From an uncultured Anaerolineae bacterium (GTDB lineage Bacteria; Chloroflexota; Anaerolineae; Anaerolineales; Villigracilaceae): 64,000 nt of DNA. The translations under genes were made by a program, and so were the position numbers. Below, piece by piece: positions 53,204 to 62,306 of this stretch. Location: assembly GCA_903822545.1 (NCBI GenBank), contig CAIJPN010000146.1, positions 1 through 64,000 on the forward strand, written 5' to 3'. Position 1 is the first letter of the stretch. The number at the start of each line of letters is the position of its first letter. The notes under the pieces are model-generated. The model was not told the DNA's origin. It did not search any database and worked only from the letters and a program-made list of their open reading frames with translations.

Positions 53204-54406
53204 ATGGCGTCAGACGACTCTTTGCCCATTTCTCAAATGCCCATTCCCGTTGCCGGGGAACGAACCCGCCGTTGGCGTCTTATGCTTGGCGGCGACGCGG
53301 ATGGCACTGGCTGTGCCCTGACCGGCGAATCTGACCTGGGCATGGATAAGACTTTATCGACGCTCTATTCAGAATCAGAGAAAAAAGGCAAAGGCGGATT
53401 GGGCGGCTCGGCCCCCAACGTTGCCCGCTGGCTGGGGGATATTCGCAGCTATTTCCCCAGTTCGGTTGTCCAGGTGATGCAAAAAGACGCCCTCGAGCGG
53501 CTGAACCTGCGCCAGATGCTGCTCCAACCCGAAATGCTGGAAACCGTCGAACCGGATATCCACCTCGTCTCAACCATCATCTCGCTCAATCGTGTCATCC
53601 CCGAAAAAACGAAAGAAACCGCCCGTATGGTCGTGCGCAAAGTGGTTGAAGAGTTGGAGAAAAAGCTGGAGGGCCCGCTGCGCCAGGCCATCCTGGGCAG
53701 TCTCAACCGCGCCATGCGCAATCGCCGCCCGCGTCACGCCGATATGGACTGGAACCGCACCATCCGCGCCAACCTGAAAAACTACCAGCCCGCCTACAAA
53801 ACCATCATCCCCGAAACGCGCATTGGCTTTGGCCGTAAAAAATCAGCCTCCAGTCTGCGCGACATCATCCTGTGCGTTGACCAGAGCGGCTCGATGGCTG
53901 CCTCGGTGGTTTACGCTTCCATCTGTGCGGCGGTGATGGCTTCACTCTCGGCGGTGAAAACTGCGCTGGTGGTTTTCGACACATCTGTGGTGGATTTGAC
54001 CCCCGAACTGCACGACCCGGTGGAAGTGCTGTTTGGTACCCAACTGGGCGGTGGAACGGATATTGAGCGGGCGTTGGGCTACTGCCAGGGTCTCGTTCGC
54101 ACCCCAGGTGACACCATCCTGGTGCTGATCAGCGACCTGTACGAGGGCGGCAACCACGACAAATTGCTGCGCCGCGCCGCTTCGCTGGTCAATGCCGGGG
54201 TGCAGGTCATCACCCTGTTGGCGCTGAGTGACCGGGGCGCGCCAGCGTCTGATCATGTTGTCGCCGCGCAGTTTGCCGCGCTTGGTATCCCCTGCTTCGC
54301 CTGCACTCCAGACCAATTCCCCGACCTTATGGCAGCGGCGATTAAACGGGAAAATATCCAGCAGTGGGCCGCCAGCGAGGGCATTGTCACTGCCAGGGCG
54401 GAGTGA
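53204..54406 (+). CDS. vWA domain protein (YehP-like)
   Basis: The protein has 400 residues with AAAAGGAAC before the ATG. A helical N-terminal half (about 1-215) contains EKKLEGPLRQAILGSLNRA. The von Willebrand A domain (about 218-385) has an intact MIDAS: DQSGS at 226-230, Thr285 in GGGTDI, and an Asp in LISDLYEGG. MIDAS sites bind a divalent ion and ligand carboxylate. With the MoxR ATPase at 47658 it forms the core vWA-MoxR pair. There is no membrane helix or signal peptide, so the pair works in the cytoplasm. The gene starts after a terminator, implying separate control. Confidence 0.9.
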   Translation: MASDDSLPISQMPIPVAGERTRRWRLMLGGDADGTGCALTGESDLGMDKTLSTLYSESEKKGKGGLGGSAPNVARWLGDIRSYFPSSVVQVMQKDALERLNLRQMLLQPEMLETVEPDIHLVSTIISLNRVIPEKTKETARMVVRKVVEELEKKLEGPLRQAILGSLNRAMRNRRPRHADMDWNRTIRANLKNYQPAYKTIIPETRIGFGRKKSASSLRDIILCVDQSGSMAASVVYASICAAVMASLSAVKTALVVFDTSVVDLTPELHDPVEVLFGTQLGGGTDIERALGYCQGLVRTPGDTILVLISDLYEGGNHDKLLRRAASLVNAGVQVITLLALSDRGAPASDHVVAAQFAALGIPCFACTPDQFPDLMAAAIKRENIQQWAASEGIVTARAE

Positions 54407-54438
54407 TGGCTTTTTCCAAAAAAGGGCAAATTGGGGGC

Positions 54439-54466
54439 TTGACAAATTGCATCTATATCGTAAAAT
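54439..54466 (+). promoter_or_regulatory. Promoter of arsR giving a leaderless transcript
   Basis: Consensus TTGACA (54439-54444), 16 bases, TAAAAT (54461-54466). The initiating base would fall about 54473, the A of the arsR ATG, so the mRNA is probably leaderless. Confidence 0.7.
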
Positions 54467-54472
54467 TACGAT
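54457..54472. promoter_or_regulatory. ArsR operator 1
   Basis: ATCGTA-AAAT-TACGAT inside a 20-bp perfect palindrome (54455-54474). It covers the -10 box and start point, so repressor binding would block transcription. Confidence 0.75.
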
Positions 54473-54799
54473 ATGAATACCACCCTGACCAACGAACAAC
54501 AACGCCTGGCGCGCATGTTAAAAGCCCTCGGGAACCCGATCCGCTTCCAGATTGTGGAATACCTGGCCGCCAGCCAGAGCTGCATCACCAACGATATTGT
54601 GCGCGCCCTGCCGCTGGCCCAATCCACCGTCAGCCAGCATCTCAAGGTGCTGCGCGAAGCCGGTCTGATCCTCGGCGAGATTGAAGGCCCGGCAACCTGT
54701 TATTGCCTGGATGTGGCCGGTATTCAATGGCTCAAAGAGCAGATCGGCAACTGGCTGCCGGGCTGTTGCCCGTCTGCCGGGCCGCTCATCCAACTGTAA
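54473..54799 (+). CDS. arsR: ArsR-family metalloid-responsive repressor
   Basis: The protein has 108 residues with the ArsR/SmtB winged helix (LKALGNPIRFQIVEYL, LPLAQSTVSQHLKVLREAGL). Cysteines at 37, 76, 78, 98 and 99 are available for arsenite; the CYC pair in the wing and the C-terminal GCCP differ from the classical ELCVCDL motif, so the sensing site is of a different arrangement. It should repress itself and arsM through ATCGTA-N4-TRCGAT operators. A terminator separates it from arsM. Confidence 0.88.
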   Translation: MNTTLTNEQQRLARMLKALGNPIRFQIVEYLAASQSCITNDIVRALPLAQSTVSQHLKVLREAGLILGEIEGPATCYCLDVAGIQWLKEQIGNWLPGCCPSAGPLIQL

Positions 54800-54803
54800 C
54801 CTG

Positions 54804-54824
54804 ACGCCGTTCGCGGCGTTTTTT
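54804..54824 (+). terminator. Intrinsic terminator between arsR and arsM
   Basis: ACGCCG, TTCG tetraloop, CGGCGT, then TTTTT: a compact terminator 4 bases after the arsR stop. Confidence 0.85.
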
Positions 54825-54836
54825 CAGGTGCGAATA

Positions 54837-54852
54837 ATCGTATTTTTGCGAT
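54837..54852. promoter_or_regulatory. ArsR operator 2, upstream of arsM
   Basis: ATCGTA-TTTT-TGCGAT repeats the half-sites and 4-base spacing of operator 1. It lies 14 bases before the arsM ATG, just after the terminator. Confidence 0.7.
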
Positions 54853-54865
54853 ATTAGGAGAGAAA

Positions 54866-56257
54866 ATGAACATAACCAATCCTTCTGCTGCCTATTTTGA
54901 CCAGGTTGCTGGGCAATGGGATCGCCTGCGCAGCGGCTATTTTCGCGAGGCGGTGCGTCAGGCTGCCATTGAGAAAGCCTTCTTGCACCCCCAAATGGTT
55001 GTAGCGGATGTTGGCGCGGGGACCGGGTTCATGGCGAGCGGCCTGGCCCCGTTGGTGGAAAAAGTCTACCTGCTGGATGGATCCGCTGCCATGCTGGCAG
55101 TTGCCCGGCAAAACCTGGCGCAGTTTACCAACCTGGAGTTCCACACTGCCGATGGACTGGCCCTGCCCCTGCCAGATGCCAGCCTGGATGCTGTCTTTGC
55201 CAACATGTACCTGCACCACTGCCCCGACCCGTTGGCTGCCATCCGCGAAATGGTGCGGATTTTGCGCCCCGGCGGGCGGCTGGTAATCACTGACATGGAT
55301 GCGCACACCCATGAATGGCTCAAAACCGAGATGGCTGATCTGTGGATGGGCTTTGAGCGTGACCATCTGCGCGCCTGGTTTGAGCAGGCCGGTCTGGTGA
55401 ACGTGATTGTTGATTGCACTGGCGAATCTTGCCAATCGGAGTGTAAATCGGAGGCGGGTGAGTGTGCCGATATCAGCATTTTTGTGGCGGCTGGAACCAG
55501 GCGCATCCACGCCCGCGATTCTGTTCAGGACAGTTATGCGGCCCGCGCCCTGGGCGCAGGTTGCGCCTGTGACTCGAGTTGCTGTACCCCTGGTATTATC
55601 CCGCTCGAAGAGATTGGTTCGGTCAAATGGGATGGCGGCTACAGTCATGCTGACAAGGCCGGGGTGCCCGCCGATGCTGCTGATTTTTCGCTCGGCTGTG
55701 GCAATCCATTGGCCATGGCCAGTTTGCGCGAAGGTGAAACTGTCCTGGATATTGGATCTGGCGGCGGGCTGGATGCGTTTATTGCTGCCAGGCGGGTGGG
55801 GAAAACCGGGCAGGTGATCGGTGTGGATATGACCCCGGCCATGCTCCAGCGTGCGCGCCGGTCTGCTAAAAAGGGCGGTTTTGATAATGTCAAGTTTAAG
55901 CACGGTTACGCCGAGAAATTGCCGGTTCCGGCTGGCTCGGTGGATGTGATCATTTCGAATTGTGTCATTAACCTGGCCGAAGATAAGGGCAAAGTTTTCC
56001 GCGAGGCTTATCGCGCCCTGAAGGCGGGTGGGCGGTTGGAAGTGAACGATATGGTTTTTGGAGGGGCGATCTTGCCGTCGAGCCGTGTGTCTGCTGCCGG
56101 GTGGGCAGAGTGCATCTCGGGGGCGCTGCCAGAGATGGAATATCTCGATTTGGTGAAGCAGGCCGGGTTCCAGGATATTTCTATCCGCCGCAGCACCAGC
56201 GCCGGTAGCTCAGATGGGGTTCCAGTCTATAGTGTGCAAGTTTCGGCCAAAAAGTAG
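54866..56257 (+). CDS. arsM: Arsenite S-adenosylmethionine methyltransferase with an extra N-terminal methyltransferase domain
   Basis: The protein has 463 residues behind AGGAGAGAAA. The second half (about 245-463) is ArsM: SAM motif DIGSGGG at 295-301, and the three arsenic-binding cysteines at 278 (SLGCGNP), 366 (SNCVINL) and 416 (ECISGALP). The first 210 residues are a second class I methyltransferase with DVGAGTG at 48-54 and ITDMDAHTH. A Cys-rich linker (GCACDSSCC, 233-240) may also bind arsenic, as may CQSEC near 189-193. ArsM converts As(III) to methylated, volatile forms. The ArsR operator upstream supports arsenic control. ArsM is usually ~250-380 residues without this N-terminal domain. 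Confidence 0.9.
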   Translation: MNITNPSAAYFDQVAGQWDRLRSGYFREAVRQAAIEKAFLHPQMVVADVGAGTGFMASGLAPLVEKVYLLDGSAAMLAVARQNLAQFTNLEFHTADGLALPLPDASLDAVFANMYLHHCPDPLAAIREMVRILRPGGRLVITDMDAHTHEWLKTEMADLWMGFERDHLRAWFEQAGLVNVIVDCTGESCQSECKSEAGECADISIFVAAGTRRIHARDSVQDSYAARALGAGCACDSSCCTPGIIPLEEIGSVKWDGGYSHADKAGVPADAADFSLGCGNPLAMASLREGETVLDIGSGGGLDAFIAARRVGKTGQVIGVDMTPAMLQRARRSAKKGGFDNVKFKHGYAEKLPVPAGSVDVIISNCVINLAEDKGKVFREAYRALKAGGRLEVNDMVFGGAILPSSRVSAAGWAECISGALPEMEYLDLVKQAGFQDISIRRSTSAGSSDGVPVYSVQVSAKK

Positions 56258-56278
56258 TTTTCACGCTGTGAGTTTGCC

Positions 56279-56313
56279 AGCTCCCCTTGCCGGTTCAGGC
56301 AGGGGGAGCTTTC
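56279..56313 (+). terminator. Intrinsic terminator after arsM
   Basis: AGCTCCCCTTGCC and GGCAGGGGGAGCT arms with one wobble, loop GGTTCA, then TTCATT. Confidence 0.7.
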
Positions 56314-56355
56314 ATTGCACGGCTGTTGCAATCGCGCCATTGCTGGCGCGCTGAT

Positions 56356-56384
56356 TTGACTAAATATGCCATAGACTGTAAACT
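56356..56384 (+). promoter_or_regulatory. Sigma-70-type promoter of the signalling cassette
   Basis: TTGACT (56356-56361), 17 bases, TAAACT (56379-56384), 28 bases before the hybrid kinase ATG at 56413. Confidence 0.55.
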
Positions 56385-56412
56385 AAACTCATCACGATTG
56401 GTGCGAGGTGCA

Positions 56413-59400
56413 ATGGGTATGGCAAAATCGTCATCATCTACCCGGCGGGCGGGCAAGAAAGAGCACCAGCTGCAAGCTGCCCAGGGGTTTGCCGCTGGCG
56501 ATTTGTCTTTAGTCCAGTTGATTGAGCGCGCCCATGAGCTGGCCCGCAGCGGGCAGCCCGCTCAATCGATTGACCTGTGCTTGCAAATCCTGGCTGATCC
56601 GCACATCGATGCCGGCCAGCAGGCTGGCGCGCTGGCGCTGATTTCAACGCAATCGCATGCTCTGACCCAGACCATCGAACAATACAAAGAGCAGCTCACC
56701 ATCCTGAACAGTGTCGGCGAGGCGATGGCGAATACGCTCGATGTTAAGACTGTCGCCAAAATTGTGGGCAACAAGGTGCGTGATATTTTCAATGCGGATG
56801 TGGTTGGAATAAGGCTGTTTGAAAAATCAACCAACTTGATCTACCCGGTATATGCATATGATAAGGGTGAGGGCGGGTACGTGGAATATCTCCAGCCCTT
56901 CCCGCTTGGCAAAGGGATGACTTCCAAAATCCTGGAAACCTGCCAGCCGCTCCTGCTGGGCACCATCGATGAGCAGCGCGCGAACGGGGCGTATTTTTCG
57001 CCAGAACAATTGCAGCAAAGCACAAATAATTGGACAACCTCCTGGCTGGGCGTGCCCATCATGGTCAGCGATAAAGTGCTGGGCATCGTTAATATTGCCG
57101 ATTATCGTGAATATGCCTACAATGAAAACGACCTGCGGCTTTTGCAAACGCTTTCATCCAACATGGGTGTTGCCATTGAGAACGCGCGTCTGTTTGATGA
57201 AACCCAACGCCTGCTGAAGGAAAGCGAACAACACAACGCTGAACTGGCCATCATCAACAGTGTGCAGGCCGCCCTGGCTGCCGATCTCAACATCCAGGGC
57301 ATTTACAGCACGGTGGGAGATAAAATCTGCGAGATTTTCCAGGCGCAGTTTCTTAGCATTTCTTCCCTCAACCAATCTACCGGGATGGCCACCTATGAAT
57401 ATGTGATGGAAAAAGGCCAGCGCATTTACCCGGAAGCCTACGCCTATGGCGCTATCGCCAAACAGGTGATTCTCACCCGCCAGTACGTTCTGATCAACCA
57501 GGATGTGGAGAAACACCTGCTCTCGCTGGGTGTGACGCTGATCCCGGGTACACAATCACCAAAATCGGCCCTGTATATGCCCCTGCTGGTAGGCGAACAG
57601 ATCAAAGGCCTGGTCAGCCTGCAAAATTTTGACCGCGAAAACTGTTTCAGCGATTCAGATGTGCGCCTGCTCCAGACCATTGCCAATAGCATGAGTGTGG
57701 CGCTCGACAATGCGCGCCTGTTTGCTGAAACCCAGCGCCTGCTCAAAGAAACTGAGGCCCGCAACGCTGACCTGGATGCTATCAGCACTGTCAGCCAGGC
57801 CCTGGTAACAGAGGCCGAGCTGGAAAGTTTGATCCAGTTAATCGGTGAACAGATGCGGGTTATCTTCCAGGCGGATATTGCCTATCTGGCGCTGTACGAT
57901 CCCAGGACGAATCGCATCAATTTCCCTTACCAGTTTGGCGAGACTTTTGAATCGATGGAATTTGGCCGCGGCCTGACCAGCAAAATCATCCAGACTGGCG
58001 AACCGCTGCTCATCAACCAGGACGTGGATGAACGCCGCAAAGAGATTGGCATCAAACGTGTTGGCAGAGAGTCGCTTTCGTACCTGGGGGTACCCATTAA
58101 ATCTGGCAAAGATACCATCGGTGTAATCAGCGTCCAGAGCACCGAGCGCGAGGGGGCTTTTACCAGCGCCGCCTTAAATTTACTGACCACCATCGCCGCC
58201 AACGCCGGGGCTGCCATCCACAACGCCCAGCTTCACGCCGAAACCCAGCGTCGCGCCCGTGAAACTGCCGCCCTGCTCGACATCAGCCGCGATATTTCTT
58301 CCACGCTGGATGCCGCTGCCGTGCTGGAAAGCATCGCCACACACGCCAAAAACCTGTTCAACGGCAGCATGAGCGCCCTGTTCCTGCCAGAAGGAGATGG
58401 GACGGTTTTCCGCGCCATCACCGCTGTTGGCAACGAAGCCGAACAGGTGCGCAACGACAGTATCCATCTGGGGCGTGGCATCCTGGGGAACATCGCCAAA
58501 AACAAAGTCGGTGAAATCGTCAACGATGTCAACCATGATTCGCGCGTGGTTGCCATCTCTGGAACCACCATCGCCAGCGATGAACACGTGCTGGCGGTAC
58601 CGTTGCTGGCCGGTGATGAACTAAAAGGTCTCATGGCTGTCTGGCGCACCGGCTCGGGCCTCGACTTTAACGAGCACGAACTGGAATTCCTGAATGGCCT
58701 GGCCCGCCAGGCTGTCATCGCCCTGCAAAACGCGCAGCTCTTCGCCGATACCCAGCGCCTGCTGCAAGAAACCGAGCAGCGCGCCAGCGACCTGCAATTT
58801 ATCAACACCATTGGGCAGATCCTCACCCAGGGCCTGGATTTGAATACCATGCTGGAACGCGTTGGCGACCGGCTGCGCAAATCATTCAAAGTTGAAAACA
58901 TCGGCATTGGCCTGTACGACGAAAAAACCAACATCATGTTTACGCCCTACGTTTACCGCGCCGGTGAACGATTCCAGATGGAACCCTTTTCACTGAACCC
59001 CTTCAACCGGCGCGTCTCCAAGATGGGAAAAACCCTGGTGGTGAATTCTGACGCTCGCAAACACTGGCAAAAACTTGGCACCATCTCTGCCAACGGCGAG
59101 TGCCCCCAATCCTTCCTGATGATCCCACTCATGGCGGGCAAAGAGATGGTCGGTGGCATCAGCATCCAGGATTACGAGCGCGAAAACGCCTTTTCAGATA
59201 TATCCGTCAGCCTGCTGGAAACCATCGCCTCCAACATGGGCACCACCATCCAGAACATCCGCCTGTTCGACCAGACCCAGCGCCTGTTTGCCGAAGCCCA
59301 GGAAGCCCGTGCCGCCGCCGAAGCCGCCAACAAAGCCAAAAGCACCTTCCTGGCCAACATGAGCCATGAACTGCGCACTCCACTTAATGCCATCATCGGC

Positions 59401-60828
59401 TTCACCCGTATCGTCCGGCGTAAAGCCGAAGGCGCCCTGCCCGATAAACAACTCGAAAATCTCGATAAAGTCCTGTCCAGTTCTGAACACCTGCTCGGCC
59501 TGATCAACACCGTGCTCGACATCGCCAAAATCGAAGCGGGCCGTGTAGATGTCATCCCCGCCAACTTCAGCATCGTCCACCTGCTGGAAAATTGCGCCAA
59601 CCTGGCAATCCCGCTGCTCAAACCCAACGTAATCCTCGAAAGACAATTCGATGACAGCCTGGGCCTGATCTACTCCGACCAGGACAAAATCAAACAGATC
59701 ATCATCAACCTGCTCAGCAACGCCGCCAAATTCACCCACGAAGGCAAAATCATCCTATCGGTGATGCGCGGCACCACCGATAGCATATCCATTTCCGTTC
59801 AGGATAGCGGCATCGGCATCAGCGAAGAATCCCTGGAGCGCGTTTTTGATGAATTCCAGCAGGCCGACACCAGCACCACCCGTCAATATGGCGGCACAGG
59901 CCTGGGACTGACCATCAGCCGCAACCTGGCGCACCTGCTCGGAGGTGAATTAACCGCCGCCAGCGAACTGGGGCAAGGCTCCACCTTTACCCTCAGCCTG
60001 CCCATCAAATTTGGAATAAAGCCCCCGCAGCACCCGGAACCGAAGCCCGCCACCGTTGAAAAGGCCGGATCCCAGCCCGCGCCTGGCTCCGCCAAAAAGA
60101 ACATCCTGATCATAGACGACGATCCAGACGCCGTCTACCTGCTGCAAGAGAGCCTTAACCTGGCCGAATTCAAAGTGATTGGCGCGCGCAACGGGCACGA
60201 TGGCCTGCAAATGGCCCGCAGCCACCAACCCGATGTCATCCTGCTCGACATCCTCATGCCCCAAACCGACGGCTGGCAGGTGCTCAACAACCTGAAAGAA
60301 GACCCCGCCACCACCAACATCCCGGTCATCCTGCTCACCATCGTAGACAAAAAAGCCCTGGGGTTCCGGCTGGGCGCGGCAGCCTACCTGCTCAAGCCCC
60401 TCAACCCCGCCATCGTGCTCGACGCCTTGAACCGGGTATTGGGCGAGAAAAACCATCCGCACAAGCACATCCTGGTGGTGGATGACGACCCCAGCGTGGC
60501 AGAAATCCTGCGCCAGGTCTTAACCGCACCCGACTTCGAGCTGGTATCTGCCGAAGATGGGCAGGCAGGCCTCAGGGCGGTCGCAGCCCACCGCCCCGAT
60601 ATCATCCTGCTCGACCTGATGATGCCCAAGCTGGATGGATTCGGCGTCATCGAAACCCTGCGCGCAGACCCAGAGACGCGCAACATCCCCATCATTGTTA
60701 TCAGCGCCAAAGAACTCACCGACACAGAATCAAAAAAACTGAGAGAATCAGTATCATTTGTGATGAAAAAGCAGGGCTTCGACAGCGATACTTTGAAGCA
60801 AGAACTGCATAGCGTGATGAGAAAATAG
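56413..60828 (+). CDS. Large cytosolic hybrid histidine kinase with five GAF domains and two receivers
   Basis: 1471 residues from ATG 56413; GAGGTG lies 2-8 bases upstream and an ATG at 56419 is equally plausible. After a helical opening, five GAF domains begin near 96, 273, 451, 616 and 792, each preceded by a repeated linker (ETQRLLKE-type). Then HisKA with SHELRTPLNAIIGF (His near 985), HATPase with NLLSNAAKFT, DSGIGIS and GTGLGLTI. Two C-terminal receivers follow, with phosphoacceptors near Asp1279 (LLDILMP) and Asp1401 (LLDLMMP). No membrane segment, so it reads cytosolic signals. The repeated GAFs share strong sequence likeness, suggesting internal duplication. It heads an operon with a lone receiver and a receiver-cyclase. 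Confidence 0.9.
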   Translation: MGMAKSSSSTRRAGKKEHQLQAAQGFAAGDLSLVQLIERAHELARSGQPAQSIDLCLQILADPHIDAGQQAGALALISTQSHALTQTIEQYKEQLTILNSVGEAMANTLDVKTVAKIVGNKVRDIFNADVVGIRLFEKSTNLIYPVYAYDKGEGGYVEYLQPFPLGKGMTSKILETCQPLLLGTIDEQRANGAYFSPEQLQQSTNNWTTSWLGVPIMVSDKVLGIVNIADYREYAYNENDLRLLQTLSSNMGVAIENARLFDETQRLLKESEQHNAELAIINSVQAALAADLNIQGIYSTVGDKICEIFQAQFLSISSLNQSTGMATYEYVMEKGQRIYPEAYAYGAIAKQVILTRQYVLINQDVEKHLLSLGVTLIPGTQSPKSALYMPLLVGEQIKGLVSLQNFDRENCFSDSDVRLLQTIANSMSVALDNARLFAETQRLLKETEARNADLDAISTVSQALVTEAELESLIQLIGEQMRVIFQADIAYLALYDPRTNRINFPYQFGETFESMEFGRGLTSKIIQTGEPLLINQDVDERRKEIGIKRVGRESLSYLGVPIKSGKDTIGVISVQSTEREGAFTSAALNLLTTIAANAGAAIHNAQLHAETQRRARETAALLDISRDISSTLDAAAVLESIATHAKNLFNGSMSALFLPEGDGTVFRAITAVGNEAEQVRNDSIHLGRGILGNIAKNKVGEIVNDVNHDSRVVAISGTTIASDEHVLAVPLLAGDELKGLMAVWRTGSGLDFNEHELEFLNGLARQAVIALQNAQLFADTQRLLQETEQRASDLQFINTIGQILTQGLDLNTMLERVGDRLRKSFKVENIGIGLYDEKTNIMFTPYVYRAGERFQMEPFSLNPFNRRVSKMGKTLVVNSDARKHWQKLGTISANGECPQSFLMIPLMAGKEMVGGISIQDYERENAFSDISVSLLETIASNMGTTIQNIRLFDQTQRLFAEAQEARAAAEAANKAKSTFLANMSHELRTPLNAIIGFTRIVRRKAEGALPDKQLENLDKVLSSSEHLLGLINTVLDIAKIEAGRVDVIPANFSIVHLLENCANLAIPLLKPNVILERQFDDSLGLIYSDQDKIKQIIINLLSNAAKFTHEGKIILSVMRGTTDSISISVQDSGIGISEESLERVFDEFQQADTSTTRQYGGTGLGLTISRNLAHLLGGELTAASELGQGSTFTLSLPIKFGIKPPQHPEPKPATVEKAGSQPAPGSAKKNILIIDDDPDAVYLLQESLNLAEFKVIGARNGHDGLQMARSHQPDVILLDILMPQTDGWQVLNNLKEDPATTNIPVILLTIVDKKALGFRLGAAAYLLKPLNPAIVLDALNRVLGEKNHPHKHILVVDDDPSVAEILRQVLTAPDFELVSAEDGQAGLRAVAAHRPDIILLDLMMPKLDGFGVIETLRADPETRNIPIIVISAKELTDTESKKLRESVSFVMKKQGFDSDTLKQELHSVMRK

Positions 60829-60855
60829 TCCCCCAACCAATGCGGAGCGCAACCC

Positions 60856-61209
60856 ATGAAAACCATCCTGATTGTTGAAGATGTCGAACTCAATGTCGAT
60901 CTGCTCACCCAACTGCTGGAAGATGATTACAACCTGCTGGTGGCGAGCGATGGCGCACAGGGCGTGACGATGGCCCTGGAAAACAACCCCGACTTGATTC
61001 TCATGGATATATCCCTGCCCATGATGGACGGTTACGAAGCCACCCGCCGCATCCGCCAGACCCTGACCTCCCTGCCAATCGTTGGGCTTTCAGCCCACGC
61101 CATGCAAAGCGATATCGAGCGCGCCAAGGCTGCCGGATGTAACGACTACCTCACAAAACCGGTGGATGATAACCTGCTGTTCAAAATGCTCGATAAATAC
61201 CTGGGATGA
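60856..61209 (+). CDS. Single-domain response regulator
   Basis: 117 residues, a bare receiver: acidic pair ED at 8-9, phosphoacceptor Asp51 (LILMDISLP), Thr/Ser and Lys in NDYLTKPVD. The pattern MMDGYEATRRI is typical of DivK/CheY-like relay proteins. GGAG lies upstream of the ATG. It is 27 bases after the large hybrid kinase, so it probably shuttles phosphate between that kinase and the cyclase-receiver downstream. Confidence 0.93.
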   Translation: MKTILIVEDVELNVDLLTQLLEDDYNLLVASDGAQGVTMALENNPDLILMDISLPMMDGYEATRRIRQTLTSLPIVGLSAHAMQSDIERAKAAGCNDYLTKPVDDNLLFKMLDKYLG

Positions 61210-61263
61210 TGCCAGGGCTGGTGTATTTACTGCTGGTTGATTTTTCAGATGAAAGAGACATTC

Positions 61264-62289
61264 ATGTCCAAACCCAAGATTTTGATTGTCGATGATGAAC
61301 CTTTCAATATCGATTACCTCGAACAGGAACTCGAAGAATTGGATTATGACACCATCTCTGCCGAAAATGGTCTGGATGCCCTGGAAATAGTCAGGGCTGA
61401 ATCTCCAGACCTGGTGCTGCTCGATATTATGATGCCAATCATGGATGGCTTTACCGTGCTCGGGCAGATGAAATCAGACGCAGCCCTGCGCGACATCCCG
61501 GTCATCATCATCTCAGCCATGAACGACTTGAAAAGCATGGTGCGCGGCATTGAAAAAGGCGCAGAAGATTACCTGCCCAAACCCTTCGAGCCGATCCTGC
61601 TCAAGGCCCGCATCGCTTCCAGCCTGGAGAAAAAACGCCTGCGCGATGAACACCGCCGCCTGATCCGCACTTTTGCAGACAAGGATGTGGCCGAAAACCT
61701 GATGCGCGAGGGCTTTTCACTGGGTGGCAAACACACCGTCATCACCTCCATGTTTTGCGATGTGCGAGATTTCACCACCATCACCGAAGCCAACGATCCG
61801 TCTGATGTGATTGACCTGATCAACCAGTATTACCAGATCGTGATCAACACCGTCCAGGCGTATGGCGGCAACGCCAACCAGATGCAAGGTGACGGCCTGA
61901 TGTCGTTTTTCGGCGCGCCGGTATATCATCCCGAACACGCTTTGCTGGCAGTGCAGGCTGCCATCGAGATCCGTCAGAAACTGGCTGTTTTCAACCGTGA
62001 CCAGGCCCAAAAAGGCGGCCAGCAAATTGAAGTCGGGTTTGGAATTGCCACCGGGCGGGTAGTGGCCGGTTATGCCGGGACCGAGACGCGTGCAACCTAC
62101 CTGTGCGTTGGTGATACGGTTAATCTCAGCGCCCGGCTGGAATCGCATACCAAGGTAGTCAAACGCCCTATCCTGATCGATGGCGCCACGCGCAAGGAAC
62201 TGGATGCAACTATTCGGGTAGAATCGCTTGGCGAAGAAATTTTTAAAGGCAAAACCCATGCGGTGCAGGTTTTTTCGGTTTATTGCTAA
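61264..62289 (+). CDS. Response regulator with class III adenylate/guanylate cyclase domain
   Basis: 341 residues from ATG 61264; an in-frame start 27 bases earlier has no conserved content. Receiver with Asp54 (VLLDIMMP) and Lys106, then a class III cyclase at about 155-341. Both metal aspartates are there, Asp166 (FCDVRDFT) and Asp210 (MQGDGLMSFFG), with GFGIATGRVVAG and VGDTVNLSARLE carrying the transition-state Asn and Arg. It should be an active cAMP-forming enzyme controlled by phosphorylation. It follows the kinase and lone receiver in the same operon. Confidence 0.92.
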   Translation: MSKPKILIVDDEPFNIDYLEQELEELDYDTISAENGLDALEIVRAESPDLVLLDIMMPIMDGFTVLGQMKSDAALRDIPVIIISAMNDLKSMVRGIEKGAEDYLPKPFEPILLKARIASSLEKKRLRDEHRRLIRTFADKDVAENLMREGFSLGGKHTVITSMFCDVRDFTTITEANDPSDVIDLINQYYQIVINTVQAYGGNANQMQGDGLMSFFGAPVYHPEHALLAVQAAIEIRQKLAVFNRDQAQKGGQQIEVGFGIATGRVVAGYAGTETRATYLCVGDTVNLSARLESHTKVVKRPILIDGATRKELDATIRVESLGEEIFKGKTHAVQVFSVYC

Positions 62290-62306
62290 AATAACGGTAT
62301 CTTCAG

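Noticed and set aside
54854-55903. A 349-residue minus-strand frame
   Set aside because: It is antisense to arsM and has no ribosome-binding site or domain.
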